A DNA stretch of 64,000 nucleotides. Origin: Burkholderiales bacterium. Its GTDB lineage: Bacteria; Pseudomonadota; Gammaproteobacteria; Burkholderiales; SG8-39. This document shows, one piece after another, positions 47,633 to 61,265 of this stretch. The translations under genes were made by a program, and so were the position numbers. The notes beneath the pieces are model-generated. The model saw only the letters and a program-made list of their open reading frames with translations, had not been told where the DNA came from and made no database searches. The stretch spans positions 1 through 64,000 of the forward strand of contig JADLAV010000064.1 in the NCBI GenBank assembly GCA_020848075.1. The letters run 5' to 3'. Position 1 is the first letter of the stretch; each line of letters opens with the position of its first letter.

Positions 47633-48246
47633 CAGCGCCCCTGCAGCCTGCGCAGCAGCATCGCCGTCTCGTACAGCGGCAGGCCCATCACTCCGGAGTA
47701 GCTGCCGAGGATCTCGGGGATGAACATCGCGGCGCGGCCCTGGATGGCATAGCCGCCCGCCTTGTCGAACGATTCCCCCGTGTCGACGTACTGCTGGACC
47801 TCGGTCTCCGAGAGCTCGCGGAACCGCACCACGGACTCGTTCAGACTGCATTCGGCTGCGGCGTCGAACCGGACGGCCACCGCGGTCAGCACGCGATGCT
47901 CGCAGCCGGAGAGCTCCATGAGCATCGCCACCGCCTCGTGACGATTCGCCGGTTTGCCGAAGATACGCGTGCCGATGCACACGGTCGTGTCGGCCGCGAG
48001 CACCGGGAGCCGCGGCAGGCTCCGCTGCATCACCCGGAGCCAGCCGGTCTCGGCCTTGGCGGTCGCCACGCGCTCGACATAGTCCGCGGGCGTCTCCCCC
48101 GGGTGCACGGTCTCGTCGACGTCCGTTGCGCGCGACCAATGCTCGCGCAGGAGCAGGACCTCGAAGGAGACCCCGATCTGCTTGAGGAGCTCCCGGCGCC
48201 GCGCGCTCCGCGACGCAAGATAGATTCGCGGCAGCTGCTGCGCCAT
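47632..48246 (-). CDS. maf: Maf-like nucleoside triphosphate pyrophosphatase
   Basis: House-cleaning pyrophosphatase of 204 residues acting on non-canonical or UTP/TTP nucleotides. It shows YLASRSARRRELLKQIGVSF at the N-terminus, AADTTVCIGTRIFGKP with the catalytic Asp, and SFDKAGGYAIQGRAAMFI. It is immediately upstream of rng in the common maf-rng order. Confidence 0.94.
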   Translation of the reverse strand: MAQQLPRIYLASRSARRRELLKQIGVSFEVLLLREHWSRATDVDETVHPGETPADYVERVATAKAETGWLRVMQRSLPRLPVLAADTTVCIGTRIFGKPANRHEAVAMLMELSGCEHRVLTAVAVRFDAAAECSLNESVVRFRELSETEVQQYVDTGESFDKAGGYAIQGRAAMFIPEILGSYSGVMGLPLYETAMLLRRLQGR

Positions 48247-48387
48247 CTCAGCCGCCCCTCACGGTCCGGGCCGCGCGCGGGGCGGACCGGTCAAGCGAAG
48301 CCTGCTCGTCGAATCCTTCCTCTGTCCACATGGGTTTTCGCCCTCGCGACGGCGTGCTCTGGGACCCCGACCGGGCCCGCGAGCCCT

Positions 48388-48858
48388 TTATTCTCGGTGA
48401 TAAGGCAGGTGGTCGAGTATGGAAAGTGCCCGGTAAAGCTGCTCGACGAGCACGACGCGTGCAAGGCCGTGCGGCAAAGTGAAGCTCGAGAGCCGCAAGG
48501 CGAGGTCCGCATCCCCCTTGAGATCCGGGGCGAGCCCGTCGGGGCCGCCGATCAGGAAGGCCACGTCCTGCCCGGCGGCCAGCCAGCGCTCGAGCCGGGC
48601 GGCGAGCTCGGCGGTCGTGAATGTCCGCCCGCGCTCGTCCAGCGCGACCTTCGTGCAGCGCACGGGCAGGCTGGCACGGAGGCGTCGCGCCTCGGCGGCG
48701 ACGATCCGGGACGCGGGGGCGGAGGCGCGGCGCGGTTCGGGCCGGATCTCGACAAGCTCGACGCGCGCCTTGCGCGGCATGCGCCGCGCGTAGTCCGCGA
48801 AGGCCGCGTCGACCCAGCCGGGCATGCGGTTGCCGACCGCGGCGACGATGAGCCTCAT
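48388..48858 (-). CDS. rlmH: 23S rRNA (pseudouridine1915-N3)-methyltransferase RlmH
   Basis: SPOUT methyltransferase of 156 residues that methylates pseudouridine in helix 69. The SAM-binding knot has VAFLIGGPDGLAPDLK and LARVVLVEQLYRALSILDHL, and the invariant C-terminal LPYHRE is present. It follows rsfS after 12 bases. About 140 bases without a clear gene separate it from maf. Confidence 0.95.
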   Translation of the reverse strand: MRLIVAAVGNRMPGWVDAAFADYARRMPRKARVELVEIRPEPRRASAPASRIVAAEARRLRASLPVRCTKVALDERGRTFTTAELAARLERWLAAGQDVAFLIGGPDGLAPDLKGDADLALRLSSFTLPHGLARVVLVEQLYRALSILDHLPYHRE

Positions 48859-48870
48859 CGGGCGAGCCTG

Positions 48871-49281
48871 TCACGAGCGCAGTGCGTGCCCAGGCGCGCC
48901 CGGGCGAGGCTCAGGTGCGCGCGTGCGCCTCCCCCTTGGCGCGCGCGGCGCGCGCGGCTTTGGCTCGCCCCACAGCTCCTCGAGGTTGTAGTACTCGCGC
49001 GCCGCGGGCTGCATGATGTGTACCACGATGTCGCCGAGGTCGACCAGGATCCACTCGCCCCCGAGTTCGCCTTCGGTGCCGTACACCTTCTCGCCGAGGG
49101 CCTTCACGCGCTCCTCGACGTGGCCCGCGAGCGCCTTCGTCTGGCGCGCCGAATCGGCGCTGGCGATGATCACGCGATCGAAGAGGGAGGTGAGATGGGT
49201 GACGTCGAACGCCGCGATGTCGCGCGCCTTGATGTCCTCGAGCGCGGCGATCACCGCCTTCTGCTTCTTGCGTATGTCCAA
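48871..49281 (-). CDS. rsfS: Ribosomal silencing factor RsfS
   Basis: Protein of 136 residues that binds L14 and blocks subunit joining in starvation. Family blocks are VIAALEDIKARDIAAFDVTH, LFDRVIIASADSARQTKALA, GGEWILVDLGDIVVHIM and EYYNLEELWG. The start is probably TTG at 49281, since AGGAGAG lies nine bases upstream and no ATG or GTG fits. The C-terminal 25 residues are Arg/Pro-rich. It directly follows nadD. Confidence 0.92.
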   Translation of the reverse strand: MDIRKKQKAVIAALEDIKARDIAAFDVTHLTSLFDRVIIASADSARQTKALAGHVEERVKALGEKVYGTEGELGGEWILVDLGDIVVHIMQPAAREYYNLEELWGEPKPRAPRAPRGRRTRAPEPRPGAPGHALRS

Positions 49282-49295
49282 TGCGGGGGGCTCTC

Positions 49296-49937
49296 CTACC
49301 TGTACAGCCGGTGCGCTCGAATATAAGCCAGCACCGTTTCCGGAAGCAAATAGCGCGCGCTCGCGCCGCGCCCGAGGCGCTCGCGCAAGCCCGTCGCCGA
49401 GATGTCGAGCGCGGTCGTCGGAAAGGTCGCGATCGCACCGGCGGGCATCCCGCGCAGCGCATCGGGATCGGCGGCGCGCCGCGCGTATTCCAGGGCGAGC
49501 CCGCCCACCATGGTCTGGGCGGAGAGCTGAAAGCCGGGCCGCTCGCCGACGGCGAAATGCGTGAGGCCGAAGAGCTCGGTCCACGACCGCCAGGTCGCGA
49601 GCGACAGGAACGAATCCATGCCGAGGATCGTCACGAGCGGCCGCTCGGCGCCGAGCTCCGCGCGCAGCCGGTGCAGGGTATTCACCGTGAAAGTGGGATC
49701 GATCGTGCGCGTCTCCGCGTCGTCGAGCCGGAAACGCGGCTGGTCGGCGATGGCGAGGCGCACCATCTCCACCCGGTGCAGCCCGCTCGCGACCGGCGGC
49801 TCACGATGTCCCGGGTGGCCGGACGGGATCCACCGCACGGCGCCCAGCGCGAGCGCCTCGAGCGCCTCTTCGGCCAAGCGGAGATGGCCGAAGTGCACGG
49901 GGTCGAACGTGCCCCCCATGATGCCGAGCGCGTCCAT
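49296..49937 (-). CDS. nadD: Nicotinate-nucleotide adenylyltransferase
   Basis: NAD biosynthesis enzyme of 213 residues. The nucleotidyltransferase motif GGTFDPVHFGHLRLAEEAL is at the N-terminus, with the C-terminal ISATGLRERLGRGASARYLL followed by PETVLAYI corresponding to the ISST motif region (here ISAT). It is followed by rsfS and lies 20 bases after the proA stop. Confidence 0.95.
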   Translation of the reverse strand: MDALGIMGGTFDPVHFGHLRLAEEALEALALGAVRWIPSGHPGHREPPVASGLHRVEMVRLAIADQPRFRLDDAETRTIDPTFTVNTLHRLRAELGAERPLVTILGMDSFLSLATWRSWTELFGLTHFAVGERPGFQLSAQTMVGGLALEYARRAADPDALRGMPAGAIATFPTTALDISATGLRERLGRGASARYLLPETVLAYIRAHRLYR

Positions 49938-49956
49938 CAGGCGCGGCGAAGCTCCT

Positions 49957-51213
49957 TCAGGTCCTCACCTGCCCGGTGCCGAGGACGACGAACTTCTGCG
50001 AGGTGAGACCCTCCAGGCCGACCGGACCGCGCGCGTGCAGCTTGTCGGTCGAGATGCCGATCTCCGCGCCCAGGCCGTACTCGAAGCCGTCGGCGAAGCG
50101 CGTCGATGCGTTCACCAGCACCGAGCTCGAGTCCACCTCGCGCAGGAACCGCCGCGCGTGCTCCGCGTCCTCGGTGACGATCGCGTCGGTGTGCGCCGAT
50201 CCGTAGCGGGCGATGTGGTCCATCGCCGCGTCGATGTCGCGCACGACGCGGATGGCGAGGATCGGCGCGAGGTACTCGGTCGTCCAGTCCGCCTCGGTGG
50301 CTGGCTCCATGTCGGGGAAGATCGCGCGCGCCTGCTCGTCGCCGCGGAGCTCGACGCCCTTCTCGCGGTAGATCCGGCAGAGCGGCGGGAGCACCTTCGC
50401 CGCGATCGCCTCGGCGACGAGCAGCGTCTCCATCGTGTTGCAGGTGCCGTAGCGCTGCGTCTTGGCATTGTCGGCGATGCGGATCGCCTTGTCGGGATCG
50501 GCGGCATCGTCGATGTACACGTGGCACACGCCGTCGAGATGCTTGATCATCGGGATGCGGGACTCCGCCATCACGCGCTCGATCAGGCCCTTGCCCCCGC
50601 GCGGCACGATGATGTCCACGTACTCGTTCATGCGCAGGAGCTCCCCGACGGCCGCGCGGTCGGTCGTCTCGACCACCTGGACCGCGTCCTCCGGGAGCCC
50701 GGCCGCGCGCAGACCTTCGCGCACGCACGCGGCGATCGCCTGATTGGAGCGGATCGCCTCGCTGCCGCCGCGCAGGATCGCCGCATTGCCGGCCTTGAGG
50801 CAGAGCGCCGCCGCGTCGGCGGTCACGTTCGGACGCGACTCGTAGATGATTCCGACCACCCCGAGCGGCACGCGCATGCGACCGACCTCGATGCCGCTGG
50901 GGCGCTGCTCGAGGTCGGTGATGCGGCCGACCGGATCGGGCAGGGCGGCGACCTCTTCCAGCCCCTGCGCCATCGCCTCGATCGACGCCGGCGTCACCGT
51001 CAGCCGGTCGATGGCGGCGCTGTCCAGCCCGGCCTGTCTGGCGGCAGCGACGTCCTCGGCGTTGGCGGCGAGGAGCCGCGCCGCGTCGCGCCGGATCGCA
51101 GCGGCCATCGCGTGTAGCGCGCGGTCCTTGGTCGCCGTGTCGGCCTTCGCGACCAGGCGGGCCGCGGCGCGCGCGCGGCGGCCGGTCTCGTGCATGGAGG
51201 CGCGGACGTCCAT
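49957..51213 (-). CDS. proA: Glutamate-5-semialdehyde dehydrogenase (gamma-glutamyl phosphate reductase)
   Basis: Proline biosynthesis enzyme of 418 residues of the aldehyde dehydrogenase fold. The catalytic Cys is in [11 protein letters not shown] near residue 257; [35 protein letters not shown] and VPRGGKGLI are typical. The start at 51213 gives a standard length. It lies between holA and nadD. Confidence 0.96.
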   Translation of the reverse strand: MDVRASMHETGRRARAAARLVAKADTATKDRALHAMAAAIRRDAARLLAANAEDVAAARQAGLDSAAIDRLTVTPASIEAMAQGLEEVAALPDPVGRITDLEQRPSGIEVGRMRVPLGVVGIIYESRPNVTADAAALCLKAGNAAILRGGSEAIRSNQAIAACVREGLRAAGLPEDAVQVVETTDRAAVGELLRMNEYVDIIVPRGGKGLIERVMAESRIPMIKHLDGVCHVYIDDAADPDKAIRIADNAKTQRYGTCNTMETLLVAEAIAAKVLPPLCRIYREKGVELRGDEQARAIFPDMEPATEADWTTEYLAPILAIRVVRDIDAAMDHIARYGSAHTDAIVTEDAEHARRFLREVDSSSVLVNASTRFADGFEYGLGAEIGISTDKLHARGPVGLEGLTSQKFVVLGTGQVRT

Positions 51214-51233
51214 GCGAGCAATGCTACGCGAAA

Positions 51234-52250
51234 TCAGTGGGATGGGCGATGGGCAAAGCGGAGGCCGAACTGCAGCAGCTCGTCCCACGCGTTGCCGCCG
51301 GCAACCCCCTTCGCGATGCGGTCGATGCGTGCGGCGTGCCCGAGCGCTTCGCGCGCCACGCGGTCGGACACCCGTCGCGCGCATTGGGCGAGCAGGCGCT
51401 GGCGCGGCTCGCCCCAGATGCGCTGCTCGCGGAAGATTTCCGCGTCGGCGCGCCCCGCGGCGCGCCCGGCCTGCAGCCGCAGGACCGCGCGGACGTCGTC
51501 GCTCATCACCCACAGCACCCGGAGCGGCGGCTCGCCCTCGCCCCGCAGCCCGTCCAGCACCCGTGCCAGGCGGACCGGATCGCCGCCGAACGTGGCTTCC
51601 GTGAGCTGGTACACGTTGAAGCGCGCGACGTCGAGCACCGCGTCGCGCACCTGGTCGAGGGTCAGCTCGCCGGGCGGGTAGAGCAGGCCGAGCTTCTGGA
51701 TCTCCTGATGCGCCGCCAGCAGATTCCCCTCGACCGCCTCGGCGAGGAACTCGAGCGCCTCCGTTCCGGCGCGCTGCTGCTGGCGCGCGAGCCGCCCGGC
51801 GATCCACTGGGGCAGCCTTGCACGCTCGACCGGGTGGACGTTCACCACTACGCCCGTCTCCCCCAGCCTGGCGAACCACGCGGCGTTCTGCGCCTGGCGA
51901 TCGAGTCGCGGCAGCGTGACGAGGGTGACGGTGTCGGAAGCGAGCTCGCGACAGTGCGCTTCCAGCGCCGCCGCGCCGTCCGCCCCGGGCTTGCCGCCGG
52001 GGATGCGGAGCTCGATCAGCTTCTTGTCGCCGAAGAGGGACATGCCGGCCGCGCTCGTGCGGAGCTGCGACCAATCGAAGCCCCGCTCGGCGAGCAGTAC
52101 GACGCGCTCGGTATGGCCGCGCGAGCGTGCGCTTGCGCGCACCGCATCGGCGGCCTCGAGCGCGAGGAGCGGCTCGTCGCCGTGGATCACGTAGAGCGCC
52201 CGCAGGCTTGCCTCGAGGTGGGCGCCCAGCTGGTCGGCCCGGAGCTGCAT
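51234..52250 (-). CDS. holA: DNA polymerase III delta subunit
   Basis: Clamp-loader subunit of 338 residues. The N-terminus [20 protein letters not shown], the [17 protein letters not shown] segment and [20 protein letters not shown] then YPPG are recognised family features. It starts eight bases after lptE, the usual lptE-holA order. Confidence 0.93.
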   Translation of the reverse strand: MQLRADQLGAHLEASLRALYVIHGDEPLLALEAADAVRASARSRGHTERVVLLAERGFDWSQLRTSAAGMSLFGDKKLIELRIPGGKPGADGAAALEAHCRELASDTVTLVTLPRLDRQAQNAAWFARLGETGVVVNVHPVERARLPQWIAGRLARQQQRAGTEALEFLAEAVEGNLLAAHQEIQKLGLLYPPGELTLDQVRDAVLDVARFNVYQLTEATFGGDPVRLARVLDGLRGEGEPPLRVLWVMSDDVRAVLRLQAGRAAGRADAEIFREQRIWGEPRQRLLAQCARRVSDRVAREALGHAARIDRIAKGVAGGNAWDELLQFGLRFAHRPSH

Positions 52251-52258
52251 CGCCCGGG

Positions 52259-52885
52259 CTACTCGGGCTTGACCAGCCTTGCCACGGCGAGCCGGCGCAG
52301 GATGAGCTGCACCATGTCCGAGCGCATCTCCGCGTAGAGGAGCTCTTCCTCGGACTCCTTCGCGAGCACCTGGTCGTTGAACGTGATGGCGCGGGTGAGC
52401 ACGATGCGGTTGGACGGAACGTACTCGCCGCCCTTCGGCGCGTACGCCCGGAACGCCACCATGTAGCGGAGCTCGTACTCGCGCACCCGGCCCTGCGCGT
52501 TCAGCGAGAGGATCAGCTTCTCGCGGGTCTCGCCGAGGATCGCGAGCACCGCATCCGGGCTCTCGTCCGGCGGGACGAGCTTCGCGTTCGTCGCCGCTGC
52601 GATGTTCCGCTGGAGCTCCACGCCGAGCGGCGTCTCCGCCGGCACGCTGATGGTCGAGAACGGCAGGGTCGCCTCGCCGCGGAGATGGAAGCCGCAGCCC
52701 GAAACCGCGATCGCTGCGACCAGCGCGAGGAGGAGCCTCGGCAGCGCCGCAAGCGCCCATCCCCTCCTTTCCAAGGAGGGGTCCGGCCGCAGGCGACAGG
52801 GTGATCTGGGCGCAGCCCATCCCCTCCTTTCCAAGGAGGGGTCCGGCCGCAGGCCGGGGGGTGGTTGCGGCGTTCGCGTTCGCAT
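52259..52885 (-). CDS. lptE: LPS-assembly lipoprotein LptE, start uncertain
   Basis: Outer-membrane lipoprotein that plugs LptD in LPS export. The core is clear: lipobox [12 protein letters not shown], then [34 protein letters not shown] and [20 protein letters not shown]. The problem is the start. The hydrophobic signal begins at [14 protein letters not shown], but the codons before it come from two tandem repeats (SLERRGW twice). In-frame options are TTG at 52774 (171 residues), ATG at 52885 (208 residues, annotated here) and ATG at 52963, two bases after leuS. The repeats seem to have displaced the native start while leaving the frame open. Positive residues from the repeat still provide a usable n-region. 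Confidence 0.82.
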   Translation of the reverse strand: MRTRTPQPPPGLRPDPSLERRGWAAPRSPCRLRPDPSLERRGWALAALPRLLLALVAAIAVSGCGFHLRGEATLPFSTISVPAETPLGVELQRNIAAATNAKLVPPDESPDAVLAILGETREKLILSLNAQGRVREYELRYMVAFRAYAPKGGEYVPSNRIVLTRAITFNDQVLAKESEEELLYAEMRSDMVQLILRRLAVARLVKPE

Positions 52886-52935
52886 GCACCCCCCCCCGGC
52901 CCGCTGCGCGGCCACCCCTTCCCGCAGAGGGGGAG
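52755..52935. repeat. Tandem and mixed GC-rich repeats between leuS and lptE
   Basis: Two direct copies of about 40 bases (CCCATCCCCTCCTTTCCAAG then GAGGGGTCCGGCCGCAGGC) begin near 52756 and 52818. A third element with CCCCCCCCGGCCCGCTGCG then GCCACCCCTTCCCGCAGAGG and GGGAG follows at 52891-52933. Similar elements are at 22.7-22.86 and 12.68 kb. All are open in the lptE frame. Confidence 0.85.
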
Positions 52936-52965
52936 TAATGAACGTGGCATCGGGCGCGCGCATCG

Positions 52966-55665
<2,700 letters not shown>

Positions 55666-55748
55666 TTATAGCGTGCGCACGGGTTCCGGACGGACGGGAT
55701 CGCCGTGCCGCAGGTGGCGCAGTTGCGGAGCGGACCGTGCGCGTGCGG

Positions 55749-55754
55749 TAGAAT
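55749..55754 (+). promoter_or_regulatory. Candidate -10 element before uvrD
   Basis: TAGAAT within GTGCGGTAGAATCGCGG lies 28 bases before the uvrD ATG. An upstream TTGCGG is 20 bases away, longer than the ideal spacing. Confidence 0.35.
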
Positions 55755-55781
55755 CGCGGCTGCCCGCGGGGCATTCGCCGC

Positions 55782-58013
<2,232 letters not shown>

Positions 58014-58090
58014 GTGAATTACCGCTCGCGGCGCACGGTCTGTTCCTGCGCTGAAGGTCCTTCGGCCGCAAGCCGCCGGCCGTTTGCGGG

Positions 58091-58345
58091 TCAATCTTCC
58101 CCGAACAGCCCGAGCTGCCGCGTGCCGACCAGCACCGCGTGCTCGACGGCGAGCTTCGCCTCGCGCAGCGAGCCCGCCTTGCCGATGCGGCTGCCGGCCC
58201 GCCAGTGGTAGCGATGCTCGCCGGCGTCGGCGGGCGCGAGCGTCACCTTGCCGAGATTCTGCTTGCCCAGCCAGTAGCCGTGCGAGCGATAGCCGCGCTC
58301 CCAGAACGGCTTCGCCTTGCGGGACGCGCGCGTCTTCTTGGGCAT
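58091..58345 (-). CDS. Small conserved hypothetical protein
   Basis: Basic protein of 84 residues starting PKKTRASRKAKPFWERGYRS with a glycine/tyrosine-rich middle (HGYWLGKQNLGKVTL, HRYHWRAGSRIGKAGSL) and the ending GTRQLGLFGED. I recall no function for it. GGGGGAGGAACGCAG precedes the ATG, a good ribosome site. It lies between convergent uvrD and the Fe-S protein gene. Confidence 0.65.
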   Translation of the reverse strand: MPKKTRASRKAKPFWERGYRSHGYWLGKQNLGKVTLAPADAGEHRYHWRAGSRIGKAGSLREAKLAVEHAVLVGTRQLGLFGED

Positions 58346-58488
58346 TCTGCGTTCCTCCCCCCGGGGCGAAGAGCTTACCAGAGCGGGCCTCGCGCGTTGA
58401 GCCGGGTGCTCGATCCACGCGATGCTCGTCCGCGGCGGCGAGCCGCTCTCGGGCCTCGCCGCGTACGTGACACGCCTGCAGCAGCCCT

Positions 58489-59787
58489 TTACGCCGCGCG
58501 CGGCGCGAGGTGATCGGCGACGAGCTCGAGCAGGCTTTCCATTTGCTTACTCCACTGAAAGTGGGCCTGCCCGTCGTCGAAGGTGAGCCTGCAGTTCGAG
58601 CAACTGGTCGCGAGGTGCTCGGCGCCGGTCGCATCGATCTGCGCCATCTTGAGCTCGAAGGCGCGATGGCGGTGATCGTCGGCACGATGCACGGTCACCA
58701 CTCCGCCCCCGCCGCCGCAGCACCAGTTCGCATCGCCCGCAGATGGCATCTCCCGAAGATCGGCACCCAACGCGGCGAGGACTTCCCGCGGCGCGCTCGT
58801 GGCGCCGCCGCGGCGCGATATCTGGCAGGGATCGTGGAAGGTGATCGAGCCTGCGAGCCGGGTGAGCGGGAGCTTGCCTGCGCGCACCGCCTCGGCCAGG
58901 AATTCCGAGATGTGCAGCACGCGAAACGGCAGCGGCCGTCCGTACATGTTCGCGCCCTGCCAGCGAAGCGCACTGTAGGCGTGGCCGCATTCGGGCAGCA
59001 CGAGCGTCTCGGCCTTGCAGACGATCGCGGCCTGGATCATGCGCAGGCTCATCTCGCGCTGCCAGTCCGAATTGCCCGACAGCAGGCCGAAGTTGGTCGC
59101 CTCGTATCCGTCCGAGCGGATCGTCCAGGAGGCGCCCATGCGGTTCAGGATCTTCGCCAGCGCGACGAGCGATGCCGGGTACTTCATGATCTCGATCGAC
59201 GAGAGCGTGATCAAGATGTCGGCCTGCGGCCGGTCGAGCGCGATCTCGACCTCGTGCTCGTCGGCGAGCCACTCGATCCGCTCCTTCAGCACCTTGGGCG
59301 TTGCGCCGAGCGGACTGCCCTCGCGCTCGGCGCGCTCGGCCACCGCGTGCAGCTCGTGTGGTACGAGGCCGGCGGCGAACATGGCGTGGCGCGCCCGCGT
59401 CACGAGCCCGGCGATGTCGATGCCCATCGGGCAGGCGAGCGTGCAGCGGCCGCACAGGGTACACGAGTCGTAGATGAGCTCCTGCCAGTCGCGGAGCTCC
59501 TGCGCGGTGATCTTCTTCTTCTTGTAGAGGCGCCGGAAGGGCTGGAGCTTCCAGATGGGCGTGTACTGCGGATCGTGGCTCGCGACGTAGAAGTGGCACG
59601 CCTCGGCGCAGTGACCGCAGCGGATGCACGATTCGAGGTACGTCGCGACGGTGCGCGTCGTGTCGCGCGCGAAGGCCTGCATGGCGCGCTCGACGCGCTC
59701 GGAGTCGGTCAGCTCGCCCTGCTTGTCGTAGCGCACCGCCGGGCGCTCGACGCCGCGGCCGGGAAAATCGAAATCGGGCGGCGTCAT
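58489..59787 (-). CDS. DsrK/HdrD-like (Fe-S)-binding protein
   Basis: Iron-sulfur protein of 432 residues. Two [4Fe-4S] ferredoxin motifs are at Cys54-57-60-64 (CIRCGHCAEAC) and Cys109-112-115-119 (CTLCGRCTLAC), followed by a CCG domain region (VLPECGHAYSAL, HDPCQISRRGG, NWCCGGGGGV and SCSNCR) that in DsrK and HdrD binds a special catalytic cluster. With the NarI-like cytochrome encoded upstream it should form a membrane complex exchanging electrons between quinone and a thiol/disulfide or other soluble partner. The ATG overlaps the end of the cytochrome gene. Confidence 0.88.
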   Translation of the reverse strand: MTPPDFDFPGRGVERPAVRYDKQGELTDSERVERAMQAFARDTTRTVATYLESCIRCGHCAEACHFYVASHDPQYTPIWKLQPFRRLYKKKKITAQELRDWQELIYDSCTLCGRCTLACPMGIDIAGLVTRARHAMFAAGLVPHELHAVAERAEREGSPLGATPKVLKERIEWLADEHEVEIALDRPQADILITLSSIEIMKYPASLVALAKILNRMGASWTIRSDGYEATNFGLLSGNSDWQREMSLRMIQAAIVCKAETLVLPECGHAYSALRWQGANMYGRPLPFRVLHISEFLAEAVRAGKLPLTRLAGSITFHDPCQISRRGGATSAPREVLAALGADLREMPSAGDANWCCGGGGGVVTVHRADDHRHRAFELKMAQIDATGAEHLATSCSNCRLTFDDGQAHFQWSKQMESLLELVADHLAPRAA

Positions 59788-60464
59788 ACGGCGGCGCCTT
59801 TGCGCGCGAAGTCGATGCCGGTACGCCAGCGCGAGACGAACACGAGCGCGGCGTGCGCGAGCTTGCCGAACGGAAGCCAGATGAGCAGGAGCTCGAGGCT
59901 CAGCAAATGGATCGCGAGCAGCACCGGCACGGTCGGCAGCGCCGGCGCAATCGACGGCACCGGGTAGTACGGGCGCTCGATCAGCGCCATGCCGGTGAGG
60001 AGCGGCAGCAGCGTCACGAACCAGCTGAAATAGTCGTCGAAGCTCGAGAGGAGCCGCTGAACGCCGTCGGTGAGCCGGTACATCAGCGCCATGAGCAGCC
60101 CGAGGATCGCCACCGCGGTGGCGATGAAGGCGACCGGATCCGGAAGCGGCCGCCAGTGCAGGCCCGTGTAGCGCTGCACGAAGGCGATGTGCGGGGCGAA
60201 GGTGAAGACGACGAGTGCGAGGCCGATGTGATAGCCATAGGCGTTCAGCATCTGCGCCCCGCGGATCTTCACGCCCCCCGGCGGGAGCATCTTGCTGAAC
60301 ACGGCTCGCAGCCCGCCGGGCCAGGACGGGGAGCGGCGAGGCGCAGAGAAATCCCGCGGCGCCGGATGGCGGAAGATCCGGTAGAGCCGCCAGGCGAGGC
60401 CGATGACGAAGACCGCTACGGAGATCGCGAGGCCCGGACCGCGCGCAAATTGCAGGAGATCCAT
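59784..60464 (-). CDS. NarI/DsrM-like cytochrome b subunit
   Basis: Membrane protein of 226 residues with about five helices of the nitrate reductase gamma-subunit fold. Four histidines fit bis-haem b ligation: His79 and His92 (YGYHIGLALVVF, APHIAF) and His186 and His204 (AIHLLSLELLLIW, KLAHAALVF). No nitrate reductase alpha or beta subunit is nearby, and the gene overlaps the DsrK-like gene by four bases, so the pair is a DsrMK-type module. Confidence 0.87.
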   Translation of the reverse strand: MDLLQFARGPGLAISVAVFVIGLAWRLYRIFRHPAPRDFSAPRRSPSWPGGLRAVFSKMLPPGGVKIRGAQMLNAYGYHIGLALVVFTFAPHIAFVQRYTGLHWRPLPDPVAFIATAVAILGLLMALMYRLTDGVQRLLSSFDDYFSWFVTLLPLLTGMALIERPYYPVPSIAPALPTVPVLLAIHLLSLELLLIWLPFGKLAHAALVFVSRWRTGIDFARKGAAV

Positions 60465-60557
60465 AAATCAATTCTCTCCCGCCGCGCGCCGACCCTGTTG
60501 ATCCACGTCAAAGGCATCGGAGAACGGCGCCGGCCGGTTCGCGGAGCCTGTGATTCC

Positions 60558-61265
60558 CTACCGCTCCCCCAGATACGCACGCCGTATGTGCGGCGTGGCG
60601 AGCAGCGCGGACGGTGCGCCCTCGCCGGCGATGCGGCCCTCTTCCAGGACGTAGGCGCGCGTGGCGACTTCCAGCGCCATCGCGACGTTCTGCTCGACCA
60701 GCAACACGGCCACGCCTCCCGCGTTGATGTCCCGGATCACCTCGAACATCTCCAGCACGATGGACGGCGCGAGGCCGAGCGACGGCTCGTCGAGCAGGAG
60801 CAGGCGCGGCTTGGCCATGAGCGCGCGGCCGATGGCGACCATCTGCTGCTGTCCGCCCGAGAGCGTGCCGGCCGCCGCATGCAGCCTCTCGCGCAACGCC
60901 GGGAACACGTTCAGCACGCGCTCCACGGACTGCGCGCGTCCGGGCCTCGCCGCGAGCCGGTAGCTGCCGAGCTCGAGGTTCTCCAGGACCGTCATGCCCG
61001 TGAAGAGGCGCCGGCTCTCCGGCACGATGGCGATGCCCTCGTCGCAGTAGCAGTGCGGTGCGAGCGAGGTGAGGTCGCGGCCGTCCATCGTGATGCGGCC
61101 GTTGCGCACGCGATTGAGGCCCGCGATGGCATTGATGAGCGTGGTCTTGCCGGCGCCGTTGGGGCCCACCACGCAGACCAGCTCGCCCGCGCCGATGGCG
61201 AGCGACACTTCCCACAGCGCCGGCGCGGCGCCGTAGGAAACCTGGATGCGGTCGAGCTCAAGCAT
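60558..61265 (-). CDS. livF: Branched-chain amino acid-type ABC transporter ATPase LivF
   Basis: ATPase of 235 residues. Walker A is GPNGAGKTTLINAIAGLNR, the signature is LSGGQQQMVAIGRAL and Walker B RLLLLDEPSLGLAPSI, the LivF-specific pattern. It pairs with the LivG half of the upstream fusion. It overlaps that gene by eight bases. Confidence 0.94.
   Translation of the reverse strand: MLELDRIQVSYGAAPALWEVSLAIGAGELVCVVGPNGAGKTTLINAIAGLNRVRNGRITMDGRDLTSLAPHCYCDEGIAIVPESRRLFTGMTVLENLELGSYRLAARPGRAQSVERVLNVFPALRERLHAAAGTLSGGQQQMVAIGRALMAKPRLLLLDEPSLGLAPSIVLEMFEVIRDINAGGVAVLLVEQNVAMALEVATRAYVLEEGRIAGEGAPSALLATPHIRRAYLGER

Noticed and set aside
59784-60464. Calling the cytochrome narI of a nitrate reductase
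   Set aside because: There is no narGHJ nearby and it overlaps a DsrK/HdrD-like gene, so it is better described as DsrM-like.
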